The notes beneath the pieces are model-generated. The model was not told the origin of the DNA. It saw nothing but the letters and a program-made list of their open reading frames with translations, and searched no databases. Both the position numbers and the translations under genes were made by a program. Positions 23,958-34,563 of a DNA stretch of 64,000 bases are shown here, one piece after another (the stretch's first letter is position 1; every line of letters starts with the position of its first letter). The stretch is from Desulfonatronum lacustre DSM 10312 (GTDB lineage Bacteria > Desulfobacterota > Desulfovibrionia > Desulfovibrionales > Desulfonatronaceae), in assembly GCF_000519265.1 (NCBI RefSeq), contig NZ_KI912608.1, positions 2,451,313-2,515,312 on the forward strand, read 5' to 3'.

Positions 23958-25364
23958 TTAGATCCTGGCAACTCCGGAATCCCGGGCCGCCTGCTCCACC
24001 CGTTCGGCCACGGCGTCGGCCACCCCCGGATGGAAGGCGCTGGGAATGATCACGCCCTGGGCCAGTTGTTCGTCGTCCACGCAATCCGCGATGGCCTGGG
24101 CCGCGGCCAGCTTCATGGCCTCGTTGATGTCCGAGGCCCGGCAGTCCAGAGCGCCCCGGAAGATGCCGGGGAAGCAGAGCACGTTGTTGATCTGGTTTGG
24201 GTAGTCCGAGCGACCGGTGGCGATCAGGCAATCCAGGTCCGCTATTTCCTCGGGCAGGATCTCCGGAATGGGGTTTGCCATGGCGAAGATGATCGGCTTG
24301 GGGGCCATCTTCAGCACGTCCTCCCGTTTCAACGTATCGGGTCCGGATACGCCCACGAAAATGTCCGCGCCCTTGATCACGTCGGCCAGAGAGCCTTGTT
24401 CGTTGTTCGGGTTGAAAATCCGGGCGCACTCTTCCTTGACCGGGTTCATGCCTTTGGTCCGGCCGCGATAGACCACGCCCGTGCGGTCGCAGGGAATGAT
24501 GTTTTTCACCCCGGCCTCGGCGAACATTTTGGCGCAGGCCACTCCGGCGGCCCCGAACCCGTTGACCACCATTTTGAGATCCTCAATCTTCTTGCCGGTC
24601 AGCTTCAGGGCGTTGAGCAGGGCAGCCAAGGCCACCACGGCGGTACCGTGCTGGTCGTCGTGGAACACCGGGATGTCCAAGCGCTTCTTCAGTTCCTGCT
24701 CCACGATGAAGCAATTGGGCGCGGCCACGTCTTCCAGGTTGATTCCGCCGAAGGTCGGAGCGACCTTTTCCACGAAGTCGATCAGTTCTTCCGGGGTCGT
24801 GGTCTTCACGCACAGCGGGAAAGCGTCCACCCGGCCAAAGGCCTTGAACAGCACGGCCTTGCCTTCCATCACGGGCATGGCCGCCAGGGGCCCGATGTTC
24901 CCCAGCCCCAGAACCGCGGTGCCGTCGGAAACCACGGCCACGCAGTTCTGACGGATAGTCAGGTCAAAGGCCCGCTCCGGGTCTTTGTGGATTGCCTGGC
25001 AGACACGGGCCACGCCGGGCGTATAGGCCATGGCCAGCTCGTCCGCGTTGTCCACCGATAACGTGGGCGCGATTTCCAGCTTGCCGCCGTCGTGAATGGC
25101 CATGGTCGTGTCCGTGGCCCAGGAATCCAGCACGCAGGGCAGGGCCTGCACCGCGGCGACCACCTTTTCCCCGTGTTCCACGGACGTGGCGTAGAACTCC
25201 AACGAAATTTCCTCGGCCTCCCCGTCTTCGCCCACACGGAAAAATTGGACCAAGCGCGCGCCTTCACGGCCCAAGGTCTCCAACAGCAGAACGCGATTCT
25301 CCTGCTTCTTCTCCAGCCGGATATCCATGGTAAAACTGTAACTTGCGGAAAAATGGGTGCTCAT
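23958..25364 (-). CDS. NAD(P)-dependent malic enzyme with N-terminal ACT-like domain
   Basis: A 468-residue malic enzyme, decarboxylating malate to pyruvate. The first ~85 residues (DIRLEKKQENRVLLLETLGR and on) resemble an ACT-like regulatory domain seen in small malic enzymes. The catalytic part shows AYTPGVARVCQAI, the Lys/Asp region SDGTAVLGLGNIGPLAAMPV, VFHDDQHGTAVVALAALLNA, the Rossmann VVNGFGAAGVACAK and IFAMANPIPEILPEE. The ATG at 25364 has AGAGGAG upstream. The same frame stays open far upstream to 26813, but that stretch is the shadow of the next gene. In sulfate reducers malic enzyme links C4 and pyruvate pools. Confidence 0.93.
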   Translation of the reverse strand: MSTHFSASYSFTMDIRLEKKQENRVLLLETLGREGARLVQFFRVGEDGEAEEISLEFYATSVEHGEKVVAAVQALPCVLDSWATDTTMAIHDGGKLEIAPTLSVDNADELAMAYTPGVARVCQAIHKDPERAFDLTIRQNCVAVVSDGTAVLGLGNIGPLAAMPVMEGKAVLFKAFGRVDAFPLCVKTTTPEELIDFVEKVAPTFGGINLEDVAAPNCFIVEQELKKRLDIPVFHDDQHGTAVVALAALLNALKLTGKKIEDLKMVVNGFGAAGVACAKMFAEAGVKNIIPCDRTGVVYRGRTKGMNPVKEECARIFNPNNEQGSLADVIKGADIFVGVSGPDTLKREDVLKMAPKPIIFAMANPIPEILPEEIADLDCLIATGRSDYPNQINNVLCFPGIFRGALDCRASDINEAMKLAAAQAIADCVDDEQLAQGVIIPSAFHPGVADAVAERVEQAARDSGVARI

Positions 25365-25408
25365 GGTGAGTAAGGCTCCTCTTGCTAAATGGTTATTATG
25401 ATACCGTC

Positions 25409-28400
25409 TCACCGCTCCGGAACAAACCGGGCCTGAGTGATGCGTTTGACGGCGTTCTTTTCCCAGTCCGGGCCGCCGAGCAGGGAGGCGAGGTATTCGA
25501 CGGTGTGCCGGACCTCCCGGGGGCGTCCCAGTTCGTTCAGGCATCTGGTCAGCCCGATGCGGCAGGACGGGCATCCGACGAGGATCGGCTCTGGGGAATC
25601 CACCTGACTGATGTCCGTGCGCAACTGGTCGATCTTGCGCCGGCGCAGCTTGTTGTAGATGGCCGGGGAGGTCATGGCCCCCAGACCGCTCTCTCCGCAG
25701 CAGTGCGGGCTGACGCGGACCTTGGCGTCCAGGAGCTTGCTCAGGGATTCGGCATAGGTTCTGGCCGCCTTGACGCCCTCCACCCCGGACCATTCGGCGT
25801 GACACGCGGCGTGATAAAGCAGTTCGCGCGAACCACCGGCCTGGAGAGATTGGATCAGCGATCTGTTCTGTTTTTGGGCCTGCTTGTGTCCCTGTTTCTG
25901 ACTTATGCGTTGAAGGAGAAACTGCAAGGCGTCCTGGTGCTCCAGGGCCGGGCCCGAGGACGAAGCCAGATTGTAGTCGCGCAGCCCTTCCCGACAGGAG
26001 CCGCAGGCCGTGATCACGTGGGAAACCGTGAAGCCTTGGGCTCTGACCCTGTTCAGCAGGCGGTTCAACGCGGCGATGTTTCGTTCCCGGTTGGCCCCGA
26101 AGGCCTGTTCGCCGCCGCTGGCCAACAGCGGATACCCGCAGCACAGATGAGCTTCGGGCAGGATAACCTGACAATCCGCGTCCAGGAGCAAGGAGATGGT
26201 GGCCAGGCCGATGGAACGGAAAAACAGTCCGGCGCCGCATCCGGGAAAATAGAGTACGGTTTCCTTGTTCGGGATCGAGCCGCCGTTGCCGGCCGGGAGA
26301 AAGACGCTGCCCTTGGCCAGGTTCAGGCTCTCGGACAGGTTCTTCATCTCCATGCTCGGCCCCTTGCCCTGGAGCAGCGGGCTCTCGGCCCGTCGACGCC
26401 ACTTCGAGGGGATCAGCCCCACGGCGGTGTTCTGGATGGCCTGGCCCACGGCCAGAAACTTGGCCGCTCGGGGCAAACGACACGCCGGGTCCTTGGCCAG
26501 GTAGTCCAGGATGCGGTTCTTGAACGGATGGCCGTCCGCCCCCTTGCCTTTGAGATAGCCGCGCAAATCCAGAATCACATCCGGGGTGTTGATCTTCACC
26601 GGACAGGCGGACATGCATTTGCCGCAGCCCGTACAGTGCTCCATCAACCGTCCCAGTTCCTTGAGCAAACGCTGATCCGGCTGTCCGGACTGGAGCTGGG
26701 TGTAGAACACCGCCTCGATCATCGCCCCCATACTGATGTTCTTGTTCCGGGGATGGAACAAAAGCCCCTTTTCCGGGAGATACATGGGGCAGACCTGCTT
26801 GCACTTGCCGCACCGGGAGCAGGTCTGGATGCTGGTCAGCAGCTTGATCAGCCGCGCCCGCTCCGGCAGGCCGCTTTGGCGCAGATCCTGAATCAGACGG
26901 TTAAAGGAAAAGGTGAACGGCTGGACCAGCTGCTCCCGGCTGGTCAGCTTGCCGGGGTTGATGATGTTCCCGGGATCGACCTTGGCCTTGTAAGCCTTGA
27001 GGGCCTTAATCTTTTCCTCGGGCAGAAAGGCGATCTTGGTAATCCCGATGCCGTGCTCCCCGGACACCGCGCCCTTGAGTTCCAGGACCTTTTTGAAAAC
27101 CTCGCCGGCCGCTTCCTCGGCCTGGTGCAGCATGTGCGGGTCGTTGGAGTTCACCGGGATGTTCACATGGCAGTTGCCGTCCCCGGCGTGCATGTGGTTG
27201 GCCACGATGACCCGGGTCCCGCGCATCCGGGAGAGGATGGCGTCCAGCTGGGCTTGCCGTCGGGGATAGCGGTTGCGCAGATCCTGAAAAAAGAACTGGG
27301 TCTGGATCTCGAACTCCTGGTCGGAAAGCTCCTTGGCCGAGATCTCGCCGCGCAGGATCCGGGCGCAGTAGTCCAGTTCCATCTCCACGAACTCGTCGCT
27401 GTCCGGCAGCCCGTCCAGGCCGCCCACTTCCTGAAGCGCCTTGCGATACGCCTTGGCCAGGTAGCGCAGGTTCAGTTGCTCCAGAAAGTCGGAAAACTCC
27501 GGAATCACCTTCAAAGGGATGACGATGTCCTCGTTGATCTTGAATCCGCTGGTCCGGCGGGTGATGGCGCTCAGGCGGTGTCGATCCTCCCAGAACACCT
27601 CGGCCTGTCGGGCGTCCATGGCCGTAAACACCTCCACGTTTTCGTACGGACCGACAATGTCCACCACCATGTCCACGGCCTCGTCCAGAGCCGCTTCGTC
27701 GTCGGAATCCATCTGGATCAGCAGCACGGAGATGGGGTCGCCCTCGTAGCGGGAGGATTTTTTCTGGTACTCGATGGCCTGGACGTACTTCGGCCCGAAC
27801 TCCTCCAAGGCGGACATTTTGACCAGGTCGCCCTGCTCCCGGATGGTGTCGCGCATGCCCACCAGGTCATTGATCACCAGCATGGCCGGGTGCATGCTCC
27901 GTCCGAAAAATTCCAGGCATAAGGTCCGGGAGAAGGCCGGCTGGGGATACAGGGTGAAGCAGGCCTCGGTGATCACCCCGTCCACGCCTTCCTTCTGAAT
28001 GCCCGGCAGCCCGCCCAAAAATTTATTGGACACGTCCTTGCCCAGATCCGCGCCCCGGATGTCCCCGCCGTGCAGGGCAATGGATTCCGTGACCCGGCCC
28101 TGGTCGTCCAGGATTTCGAACACCGCGGTTTCCTGAGGTAGAATCTTGTGCCGGGGATGATCCTTGCGGCGCACCTCGATGCGCTCTCCATTGGGCAGGA
28201 CCATCACGTAGCTGAGAAGGTTGTCCAGGGTGGTCCCGTACTCAAAGGCAAAGGGCCCGCCGGCGTTCTCGGAAATGTTTCCGCCCAGGGACGAGGCGGC
28301 CTTGGAGGCCGGGTCCACGGTGAACAGCAACCCCTGGGCCGCCGCGGCCTGAATCGCGTTCAGGGTGATCATCCCGCTCTGGGCGCACAGGACCTTTTCC

Positions 28401-29002
28401 TGAACATCAATGTTCAAGACGGCCTTCATCCGACTCAGGCTGAGAATCACCGTCCTTCGACCGGCCGGAATGGCCCCTCCGGTCAGGCCGGAGCCGCCCC
28501 CCCGGGGCACGAGACTGAACTCCAGCTCATTGGCCAACCGGATGATGCACTGAACCTGTTCCGTGTTTTCCGGAGCCAGAACGAGCAAGGGCAGTTCCAA
28601 GCGCAGGTCCGTGGCGTCGGTGGAACACTCCACCAGGGCGTTGGGATGATTGTTGACGCACTCCTCCGGCAGGCACTGCCGGAGGCGCTTGATCAGGTTC
28701 TGCTTGAACGTCTGCTCCGCTTCGTAGTCCCGCCAAAAATGCTCCACGGCCTCTTGCAGTGCCGTGGCGTACTCCGGAGCCAGAGACGGGACGATGACCG
28801 CCAACTGGTTGTCCACGCTGCGACGGACCATTTCCTGGGGGATGAACGGGTTGTAGCGCAGCAGAAACAGCTCGGCGGCCAGGTCCACGGCCAGGGTGCG
28901 CACGGTTTCCGGCCAGGACTCGACCTGGTCCTGGGTCAGATTGAAAACTCGGGGCAGAAGACGGATATGGGGGACGGAAAGATGGGGTCCGCGCTGGGTC
29001 AT
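25409..29002 (-). CDS. Large FAD- and Fe-S-binding oxidoreductase (D-lactate dehydrogenase/glycolate oxidase type)
   Basis: A 1197-residue fusion. After a ~125-residue N-terminal region comes a PCMH-type FAD domain (VPRGGGSGLTGGAIPAGRRT, NAGGPFAFEYGTT), the FAD-oxidase C domain (VIVANHMHAGDGNCHVNIP, GAVSGEHGIGITK), two [4Fe-4S] motifs (CSRCGKCKQVCPMY and CTGCGKCMSACPV), then two CCG (heterodisulfide reductase/GlcF) segments with LCCGYPLLASG, CGSC, HAACH and CCGESG. The whole equals GlcD plus GlcF in one chain. Desulfovibrio species carry similar ~1180-residue proteins linked to D-lactate oxidation, which would feed electrons to the membrane or an Fe-S partner. Malic enzyme lies just downstream. 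Substrate is inference. Confidence 0.9.
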   Translation of the reverse strand: MTQRGPHLSVPHIRLLPRVFNLTQDQVESWPETVRTLAVDLAAELFLLRYNPFIPQEMVRRSVDNQLAVIVPSLAPEYATALQEAVEHFWRDYEAEQTFKQNLIKRLRQCLPEECVNNHPNALVECSTDATDLRLELPLLVLAPENTEQVQCIIRLANELEFSLVPRGGGSGLTGGAIPAGRRTVILSLSRMKAVLNIDVQEKVLCAQSGMITLNAIQAAAAQGLLFTVDPASKAASSLGGNISENAGGPFAFEYGTTLDNLLSYVMVLPNGERIEVRRKDHPRHKILPQETAVFEILDDQGRVTESIALHGGDIRGADLGKDVSNKFLGGLPGIQKEGVDGVITEACFTLYPQPAFSRTLCLEFFGRSMHPAMLVINDLVGMRDTIREQGDLVKMSALEEFGPKYVQAIEYQKKSSRYEGDPISVLLIQMDSDDEAALDEAVDMVVDIVGPYENVEVFTAMDARQAEVFWEDRHRLSAITRRTSGFKINEDIVIPLKVIPEFSDFLEQLNLRYLAKAYRKALQEVGGLDGLPDSDEFVEMELDYCARILRGEISAKELSDQEFEIQTQFFFQDLRNRYPRRQAQLDAILSRMRGTRVIVANHMHAGDGNCHVNIPVNSNDPHMLHQAEEAAGEVFKKVLELKGAVSGEHGIGITKIAFLPEEKIKALKAYKAKVDPGNIINPGKLTSREQLVQPFTFSFNRLIQDLRQSGLPERARLIKLLTSIQTCSRCGKCKQVCPMYLPEKGLLFHPRNKNISMGAMIEAVFYTQLQSGQPDQRLLKELGRLMEHCTGCGKCMSACPVKINTPDVILDLRGYLKGKGADGHPFKNRILDYLAKDPACRLPRAAKFLAVGQAIQNTAVGLIPSKWRRRAESPLLQGKGPSMEMKNLSESLNLAKGSVFLPAGNGGSIPNKETVLYFPGCGAGLFFRSIGLATISLLLDADCQVILPEAHLCCGYPLLASGGEQAFGANRERNIAALNRLLNRVRAQGFTVSHVITACGSCREGLRDYNLASSSGPALEHQDALQFLLQRISQKQGHKQAQKQNRSLIQSLQAGGSRELLYHAACHAEWSGVEGVKAARTYAESLSKLLDAKVRVSPHCCGESGLGAMTSPAIYNKLRRRKIDQLRTDISQVDSPEPILVGCPSCRIGLTRCLNELGRPREVRHTVEYLASLLGGPDWEKNAVKRITQARFVPER

Positions 29003-29109
29003 GATGGGTACCAACTTGAAAAAGGCGAAAAAGAAGAAATGTTAGTCAAGACGCCATGGAAACACAAGGCGGCCTTTTTCGCGATTCAAAGCAAGAAAGT
29101 ACGGCGTGA

Positions 29110-31452
29110 TCAGCCGCGCTGGAGCAGGATTTTGCCGTACATGGTCTGGCCCAGGGAGATGCAGCCGTCGTTGGGGGGGAGGTGGGCGTGGACCAGAGGG
29201 GTCAGGCCGCGCCGGGACAGGGCCTCGGGCAGCAGCGTGCTCAGGGTGGCGTTCTGCATCACCCCTCCGCTCAGGCCCACGGTGCGCGTACCGGATTGCT
29301 CGGCCAGCAGGGCGGCCAACTCGGCCAGCCCCTGGATCAGGCCCAGATGAAAGCGCCGGCTGATAGCCCCTATCGGCACCCCGGTCTCCCAGTCCGCATG
29401 GACCTGACGAAACAGCAGCAGGGTGTCCAGCCGCACCGGATCACGGTCGGCCAGCACCGGGCAGACGTAAGGCGTGGCCTGATCGTCGAGGTCTTGAACC
29501 CGCTCCAGGATAATCGCGGCCTGTCCTTCATAGGCCATGACGTGCTTCAGGCCGAGCAGGCCGGCCACGGCGTCGAACAGGCGACCGCAACTGGTGGTCG
29601 TCGGGCAGTTAATCCCCTTTTTGAGCATGGCCCCGACAAAGGCGTCAGCCTGGGAGTATTCGTCCAGCCAGGGCCAGGGGCGATTTCCAGGGGCCGTGAC
29701 CCCGATGCTCCACAGGTAACTCCTGGCCATGCGCCAGGGTTCCCGGGCCGCGGCCTCGCCGCCGGGCTGGGCCACCGGCGTGAAGTGGCCCGCGCGGTTG
29801 AACTCTCCGCTTTGCGGGTCCACCAACAGGGCCTCGCCGCCCCAGATGGTCCGATCCGTGCCCAGCCCGGCCCCGTCCAGGGCCAGCCCCAGACTTGGCT
29901 CCTCGTGCCGATTCTCGGCCAGGACCGAGAGGATATGGGCCACATGGTGCTGCACCTGGGCCAGGGGCATTCCTTGCCGCTCGCTCAGCTCCTTGCCATG
30001 GCCGGTGCTCATGTAGTCCGGATGCAGGTCCGCGACCAGCATTTCGGGCTGGACCCGCAGAATGGATCGCAGGTGGCTGATGGTGTCCTGATAAAAGGAA
30101 AACGTTTCCAGGTTGGTCAAATCCCCGATATGCTGACTGACAAAGGCCTGATCCCCCTTGGTCAGACAGACCGTGGCCTTGAGTTCCGGCCCCAGCCCCA
30201 GCACGCACGGACCGCCGCGGTTCAAAAAAATCGGCGACGGCGTGTATCCCCTGGCCCTCCGGAGCATTTCAGGCCGCCCTGTCTCCCGGTTCACGCGCAG
30301 CACCGAATCGTCGCAACGGATCAGGATGTCCCGGTCGTGGAGCAGGAACAGATCGGCCAAGGGCGCAAGACGTTCCAGGGCTTCCCGGTTGCCCAGGGCG
30401 ATGGGTTCGCTGCTCAGATTGCCGGAGGTCGCCACCAGGATCGGGAGCCGCTTTGGCCCGGCCGCTTCCCGAAACGCGTCCAGCAGGACATGATGCAGGG
30501 GCGTGTAGGGAAGCATCAGCCCAAGGCGATCCGTGTCCGGGGCCAGATGCTTTGAGAGCGCCGGCCCAGCGACGGAGGTCAGGCGCTGTAAGAGTACAAT
30601 GGGCCGTTGGGCGGACAACAGAAGCTCCCGCTCCACCGGGTCCGCCTCCACCACCCTGAGGGCGGTTTCCAGGTCCGGAGCCACCACGGCCAGCGGTTTT
30701 TCCCAGCGCTGCTTGCGCCGTCGCAACTCGGCCACGGCTAAATCGTCCCCTGCGTCGCAGACCAGGTGGAATCCGCCCAGGCCCTTCACGGCCAAGATTT
30801 TTCCTTCGGCCAGGGCCGTGGCCGCCGCGCTCATTGCCGAGCCTCCCTCGGCCAATCGTTCCCCGGACGGCGAACTCAGCCAGACTCGCGGCCCGCAAAC
30901 CGGACAGCAATTTGGCTGGGCGTGAAACCGGCGATCCAATGGGTCTTCGTACTCCCGCAGGCAGTCAGGACACTGCGGGAAACAGGCCATGGAGGTCATG
31001 GGCCGATCGTAAGGGATGCTCCGGGTGATGGTCAGGCGCGGCCCGCAGTTGGTGCAGTTGATGAAGGGATAGCGATAACGGCGATCTCGCGAGTCGAACA
31101 GTTCCCGCAAACAATCCGCGCAGGTGGCCGTGTCCGGGCTGATGAGCACCTGGTGGCCATCTCCGGCCGTACTTTCCAGGATACGGAAGGCCGCTTCGTC
31201 CGGCTGAGGTGCGATCCGTTCGGTATGCAACGAGGTGATCCGGGCCAAGGGCGGCAGGGCTTGCCGGAGTCGGTCGCTGAAGGAGGAAGTCGCGGCGTCC
31301 GGTCCCTGGACCTCAATGATCACTCCCTCGGGAGCGTTGCGGACGAATCCGGTCAACCCGGCCCCCAGGGCCAGCTTGTACACCGTGGGCCGAAAGCCCA
31401 CGCCCTGGACCTGGCCGGTGACCACGAGACGATGACGCGTTAAGGAATGCAT
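29110..31452 (-). CDS. hypF: Carbamoyltransferase HypF (nickel-iron hydrogenase maturation)
   Basis: A full-length 780-residue HypF, which makes the thiocarbamate from which the CN ligands of [NiFe] hydrogenases are built. In order: acylphosphatase domain (RHRLVVTGQVQGVGFRPTVY), two zinc fingers (CADCLREL...CTNCG and CPDCLREY...CPVCG), a YrdC-like ATP-binding domain (ILAVKGLGGFHLVCDA), and the Kae1-like carbamoyltransferase domain (VQHHVAHILSVLAEN, LALDGAGLG, GLSGGVMQNATLS). No hydrogenase or other hyp gene is beside it. Its stop lies about 108 bases upstream of the FAD/Fe-S gene. Confidence 0.97.
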   Translation of the reverse strand: MHSLTRHRLVVTGQVQGVGFRPTVYKLALGAGLTGFVRNAPEGVIIEVQGPDAATSSFSDRLRQALPPLARITSLHTERIAPQPDEAAFRILESTAGDGHQVLISPDTATCADCLRELFDSRDRRYRYPFINCTNCGPRLTITRSIPYDRPMTSMACFPQCPDCLREYEDPLDRRFHAQPNCCPVCGPRVWLSSPSGERLAEGGSAMSAAATALAEGKILAVKGLGGFHLVCDAGDDLAVAELRRRKQRWEKPLAVVAPDLETALRVVEADPVERELLLSAQRPIVLLQRLTSVAGPALSKHLAPDTDRLGLMLPYTPLHHVLLDAFREAAGPKRLPILVATSGNLSSEPIALGNREALERLAPLADLFLLHDRDILIRCDDSVLRVNRETGRPEMLRRARGYTPSPIFLNRGGPCVLGLGPELKATVCLTKGDQAFVSQHIGDLTNLETFSFYQDTISHLRSILRVQPEMLVADLHPDYMSTGHGKELSERQGMPLAQVQHHVAHILSVLAENRHEEPSLGLALDGAGLGTDRTIWGGEALLVDPQSGEFNRAGHFTPVAQPGGEAAAREPWRMARSYLWSIGVTAPGNRPWPWLDEYSQADAFVGAMLKKGINCPTTTSCGRLFDAVAGLLGLKHVMAYEGQAAIILERVQDLDDQATPYVCPVLADRDPVRLDTLLLFRQVHADWETGVPIGAISRRFHLGLIQGLAELAALLAEQSGTRTVGLSGGVMQNATLSTLLPEALSRRGLTPLVHAHLPPNDGCISLGQTMYGKILLQRG

Positions 31453-31512
31453 GGGTGCGGGTGGGGCGATTTTGGCGGTCCGGCCCGAAAAAACATCCTT
31501 CAGGACGAGATC

Positions 31513-31549
31513 AAAAATGCCCCGAGGCGGAACAAACCGCCTCGGGGCA
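31513..31549 (-). terminator. Intrinsic terminator of cheW
   Basis: A 13-base perfect stem (TGCCCCGAGGCGG and complement) with a six-base loop, followed on the minus strand by a TTTTT run. It lies 40 bases after the cheW stop. Confidence 0.92.
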
Positions 31550-31588
31550 CGGGGGAGGGAAAGAAAAGTCGGTGAAGATGGCGGCGTC

Positions 31589-32071
31589 CTACAATCCGGA
31601 GAGCATGTTCTGCTCGCCTTTGCTCAGCAGCCGGTCCAGGTCCAGCAGGATCAGCAGGCGGTCGGCCAGCTTGCCCACCCCGCTGATGTATTCGGACTCG
31701 ATGCCGGAAATGATCGGTGGCGGCGGTTCCACGGTGTTCGCCGGAATGCGCAGCACCTCGGACACCGAATCCACCACGAAGCCGATGATGACGGAGTTGA
31801 TCTCGATGACGATGATCCGGGTGTGCTTGTCGTGGTCCTGGGCGGCCATACCGAAGCGTTTGCGCAGGTCGATGATCGGGATGACCTTGCCGCGCAGATT
31901 GATCACACCCTCCACGAAATCCGGGGCCTTGGGCACCCGGGTGATGCCCATCATCCGGATAATTTCCTGGACCTTGAGGATCTCCACCCCGAATTCTTCG
32001 TCGCCGATGTGAAAGGTGACCAGTTGGAGCAGGGCGCTGTCCTTTTCCTGCCGGGCATAATGTTCTTGCAT
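31589..32071 (-). CDS. cheW: Chemotaxis coupling protein CheW
   Basis: A 160-residue CheW, an SH3-like scaffold linking receptors to the CheA kinase. QLVTFHIGDEEFGVEILKVQ, PDFVEGVINLRGKVIPIIDL and GFVVDSVSEVLRIP are the canonical blocks. The ATG at 32071 has GGGAGAAATC upstream. It follows the chemoreceptor gene by 76 bases on the same strand, so receptor and coupler are probably co-transcribed. The loop between the two SH3 halves contains a Pro-rich EPPPPIISG. Confidence 0.95.
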   Translation of the reverse strand: MQEHYARQEKDSALLQLVTFHIGDEEFGVEILKVQEIIRMMGITRVPKAPDFVEGVINLRGKVIPIIDLRKRFGMAAQDHDKHTRIIVIEINSVIIGFVVDSVSEVLRIPANTVEPPPPIISGIESEYISGVGKLADRLLILLDLDRLLSKGEQNMLSGL

Positions 32072-32147
32072 ACGATTTCTCCCTAAGCGGTGAACGGCTC
32101 AGTGACTGTTCGGAACTATCTATCAGCTGAAAAGCAGACCGGCAACA

Positions 32148-34175
32148 CTAAACGTTCTTCAGTTCCCGAACAAGGTTTTGCAGCTCCTGGGCCTGCCTGG
32201 CCACTTCGGAGATGGCCTGGGCCGACTGGTTCATGACCTCGCTGGTTTCCGAAGCGATCCGGTTGATGTCCTCCACTCCACGGTTGATCTCCTCGCTGGT
32301 GGCGGACTGCTGTTCCGCGGCCGTGGCAATGGATCGGACCTGATCCGCGGCCTGCTCGGCCAAGACCAGAATTTCCTTCAGGGCTTCGCCAGACTTGTTG
32401 GCCAATTGGGTGGCTTCCTCTATGGCGACCACGGACTGGTCCATGCCCTGAATGTTGTTCCGGGTACCCTGCTGAATGGCGGAGATGGCCTCGCCCACTT
32501 CCTTGGTGGCGTTCATGGTCTTCTCGGCCAGCTTACGCACCTCGTCGGCCACCACGGCGAACCCTCGGCCCGCGTCTCCGGCACGGGCCGCCTCAATGGC
32601 CGCGTTCAGGGCCAGCAGGTTGGTCTGGTCCGCGATATCCTCGATCACGTTCATGATCCGCCCGATCTGTTCGGCTTGCCGGCCCAGGTCATTCAGGTTC
32701 TCCTTCATTGCTCCGGCCTGCCGCTGGACCTTGTTAATAGCGTTGACTGAGGCGCTGACCACGTCCGCGCCGTTCACCGCCTTGGTCCGGGCCATATCCG
32801 AGGCCTCGGCGGCCTGGGAGGCGTTCTTGGCCACTTCCAGGACAGTGGCGTTCATCTCCTCCATGGCCGTGGCCGTCTCCCCGGTCCGGGCGCGCTGCTC
32901 CTCGGATCCGCGGCTGGCCTGCTCCACCTGGGCGGCAAGCTGCTCGGAGGCAGACGTCATTTGTTCCACCACGCCTTCAATGCTCCCTGCGGCCTGAAGC
33001 ATGCCGTTTCGTTTGGCCTGCTCGGCCTGGCGTTTGGCTTCCTCGGCCTCCTGGGTGGCCAGGTTGCATTCATGGGCCTTGCGATCGGCTTCCTCGGCTT
33101 TGTCGTCGGCCTCTTGGATCTTGGCCTTCAAGTTGGCCACCATGGTTTTCAAGGCCTGGGCCAATGTGCCGATTTCGTCCTTGCTCTTGATGTCCAGCTG
33201 CTCATCCAGTCGACCTTGGGCCACCAAGGTAGCAAAACTGGTGGCGCGTCCGATGGGGCCGGACAAGGTCCGGGCGAAAACCGCGCCGACGGCGATCATC
33301 ACCGCGCCGATAATCACGCTGACCAGCAAAATGGACGTCAAAATGCTGCTTTGAGCCTGCTCGATGACGCTGCGCTCGACCCCGATGAAAAACATGCCGC
33401 CCACGTTACCCGTCGCGTCGATCAGTGGCCAATAGGCCGTATCGTAGTTTCGCCCCAGAATCAGATTTCGGTCGAAAAATGTCTGTTGTTGGCGCAGCAC
33501 CGTGGAAATCACGTTCTGATTGTCCATCTTCGTGCCCACGACCCGCTGTCCGTCGCGCATGATGGTCGTGGCCAGCCGAGTGTCGCCCTCGAAAATCGTG
33601 GCTTCCACGCCGAAGCGCTGTTTCAGCTCATCGACGAACTGAAAGTTTCCAAGGTCGAATCCCGGCGTGACCACGCCGATGATCCGGTCTCCCATCTTTA
33701 CCGGATACCCGGCACGAAGCGAAAATTTGATCACCGTACCCTGCTCGATACCCACGCTGGGCTGCCCCCGCAGAGCTTTTTGGACGTTAACCTGCCCGGC
33801 AACACTGTCTCCGACATTTTCTGAATGCCCCCTGGACACAACCACGCCGCGGGCGTCGGAAAAGGTCAGAAAGTCTATCCCGGTTTGTTCAATCACGTCT
33901 CGGGCCAGGGCGCGCAGGAAGCCGGTGTTGTGCTCATCAATGGCGTGCTGCACCTCGAAATTGGCGGCCAAGAGCATGCCCACGGTTCCGAGCAGCACCT
34001 CCCAATCCTTGATCTCCGCCTCCACGGCCCCCTTGAACCCGCCGAGTTCCTCCAGAGCTTTTTCGTCGAATCCTTTGGTGACATAGTGGTTCGTGGTCAA
34101 AAACAGGACCCCACTGGTCAGGAGAACCGCCAGGACGATGATGCCGATCAGCTTACCAAAAATTGGAATACGCAT
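32148..34175 (-). CDS. Methyl-accepting chemotaxis protein with periplasmic Cache-type domain
   Basis: A 675-residue receptor. A first membrane helix ([17 protein letters not shown]), a ~250-residue periplasmic region with single-Cache features ([37 protein letters not shown]), a second helix ([20 protein letters not shown]), a HAMP domain, a predicted coiled coil of Glu/Ala/Lys repeats, and the signalling hairpin tip [20 protein letters not shown]. No C-terminal pentapeptide tether is visible. The ATG at 34175 follows GGGAGGGCTTGAAAAG. The ligand is unknown. Confidence 0.93.
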   Translation of the reverse strand: MRIPIFGKLIGIIVLAVLLTSGVLFLTTNHYVTKGFDEKALEELGGFKGAVEAEIKDWEVLLGTVGMLLAANFEVQHAIDEHNTGFLRALARDVIEQTGIDFLTFSDARGVVVSRGHSENVGDSVAGQVNVQKALRGQPSVGIEQGTVIKFSLRAGYPVKMGDRIIGVVTPGFDLGNFQFVDELKQRFGVEATIFEGDTRLATTIMRDGQRVVGTKMDNQNVISTVLRQQQTFFDRNLILGRNYDTAYWPLIDATGNVGGMFFIGVERSVIEQAQSSILTSILLVSVIIGAVMIAVGAVFARTLSGPIGRATSFATLVAQGRLDEQLDIKSKDEIGTLAQALKTMVANLKAKIQEADDKAEEADRKAHECNLATQEAEEAKRQAEQAKRNGMLQAAGSIEGVVEQMTSASEQLAAQVEQASRGSEEQRARTGETATAMEEMNATVLEVAKNASQAAEASDMARTKAVNGADVVSASVNAINKVQRQAGAMKENLNDLGRQAEQIGRIMNVIEDIADQTNLLALNAAIEAARAGDAGRGFAVVADEVRKLAEKTMNATKEVGEAISAIQQGTRNNIQGMDQSVVAIEEATQLANKSGEALKEILVLAEQAADQVRSIATAAEQQSATSEEINRGVEDINRIASETSEVMNQSAQAISEVARQAQELQNLVRELKNV

Positions 34176-34463
34176 CTTTTCAAGCCCTCCCAGGCTGCAA
34201 AACAAGATGGAAACGTTAGGAACCGATTATCGGCCGGTTTTGAAATATCTTTAACCCCAGGAACGGCGCGAGACGTGCCGTCCCAGCCGTTGCCGACAAT
34301 TCTTGCCAGAACGACCCCAAAAAGCACAACTAAACATTGTGAATAATATCACAACGCCACAATCCTGTAAACACAACAGAGTAAACTGAACGGCTTGCCT
34401 CCCAAACCAGCCGTTGGGATCAGCGAAAGTCGTTTTGTTTGTACACGAACTGAAATATTTTGC

Positions 34464-34492
34464 TTGCCACCCTCCCTGCTTTTGGATATAAT
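34464..34492 (+). promoter_or_regulatory. Strong sigma-70 promoter upstream of rpsU
   Basis: TTGCCA (34464-34469), a 17-base spacer and a perfect TATAAT (34487-34492). It lies 72 bases before the rpsU start in the 388-base gap after the receptor gene and would drive the rpsU-yqeY-mutS2-dnaG-rpoD cluster. The rest of the gap (34176-34463) holds no gene that I can support. Confidence 0.8.
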
Positions 34493-34563
34493 CACACTCT
34501 TTTTGAAAGTTTCTCTCACGAACGCAAATCCTAACCGTCGTGAGTCCGGGAGGTGAAGACAAC

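Noticed and set aside
25365-26813. Long minus-strand extension of the malic-enzyme frame giving a 951-residue protein
   Set aside because: This stretch is the out-of-frame shadow of the FAD/Fe-S oxidoreductase; composition is Gly/Arg/Pro-rich without domains, and the ATG at 25364 has a ribosome site.
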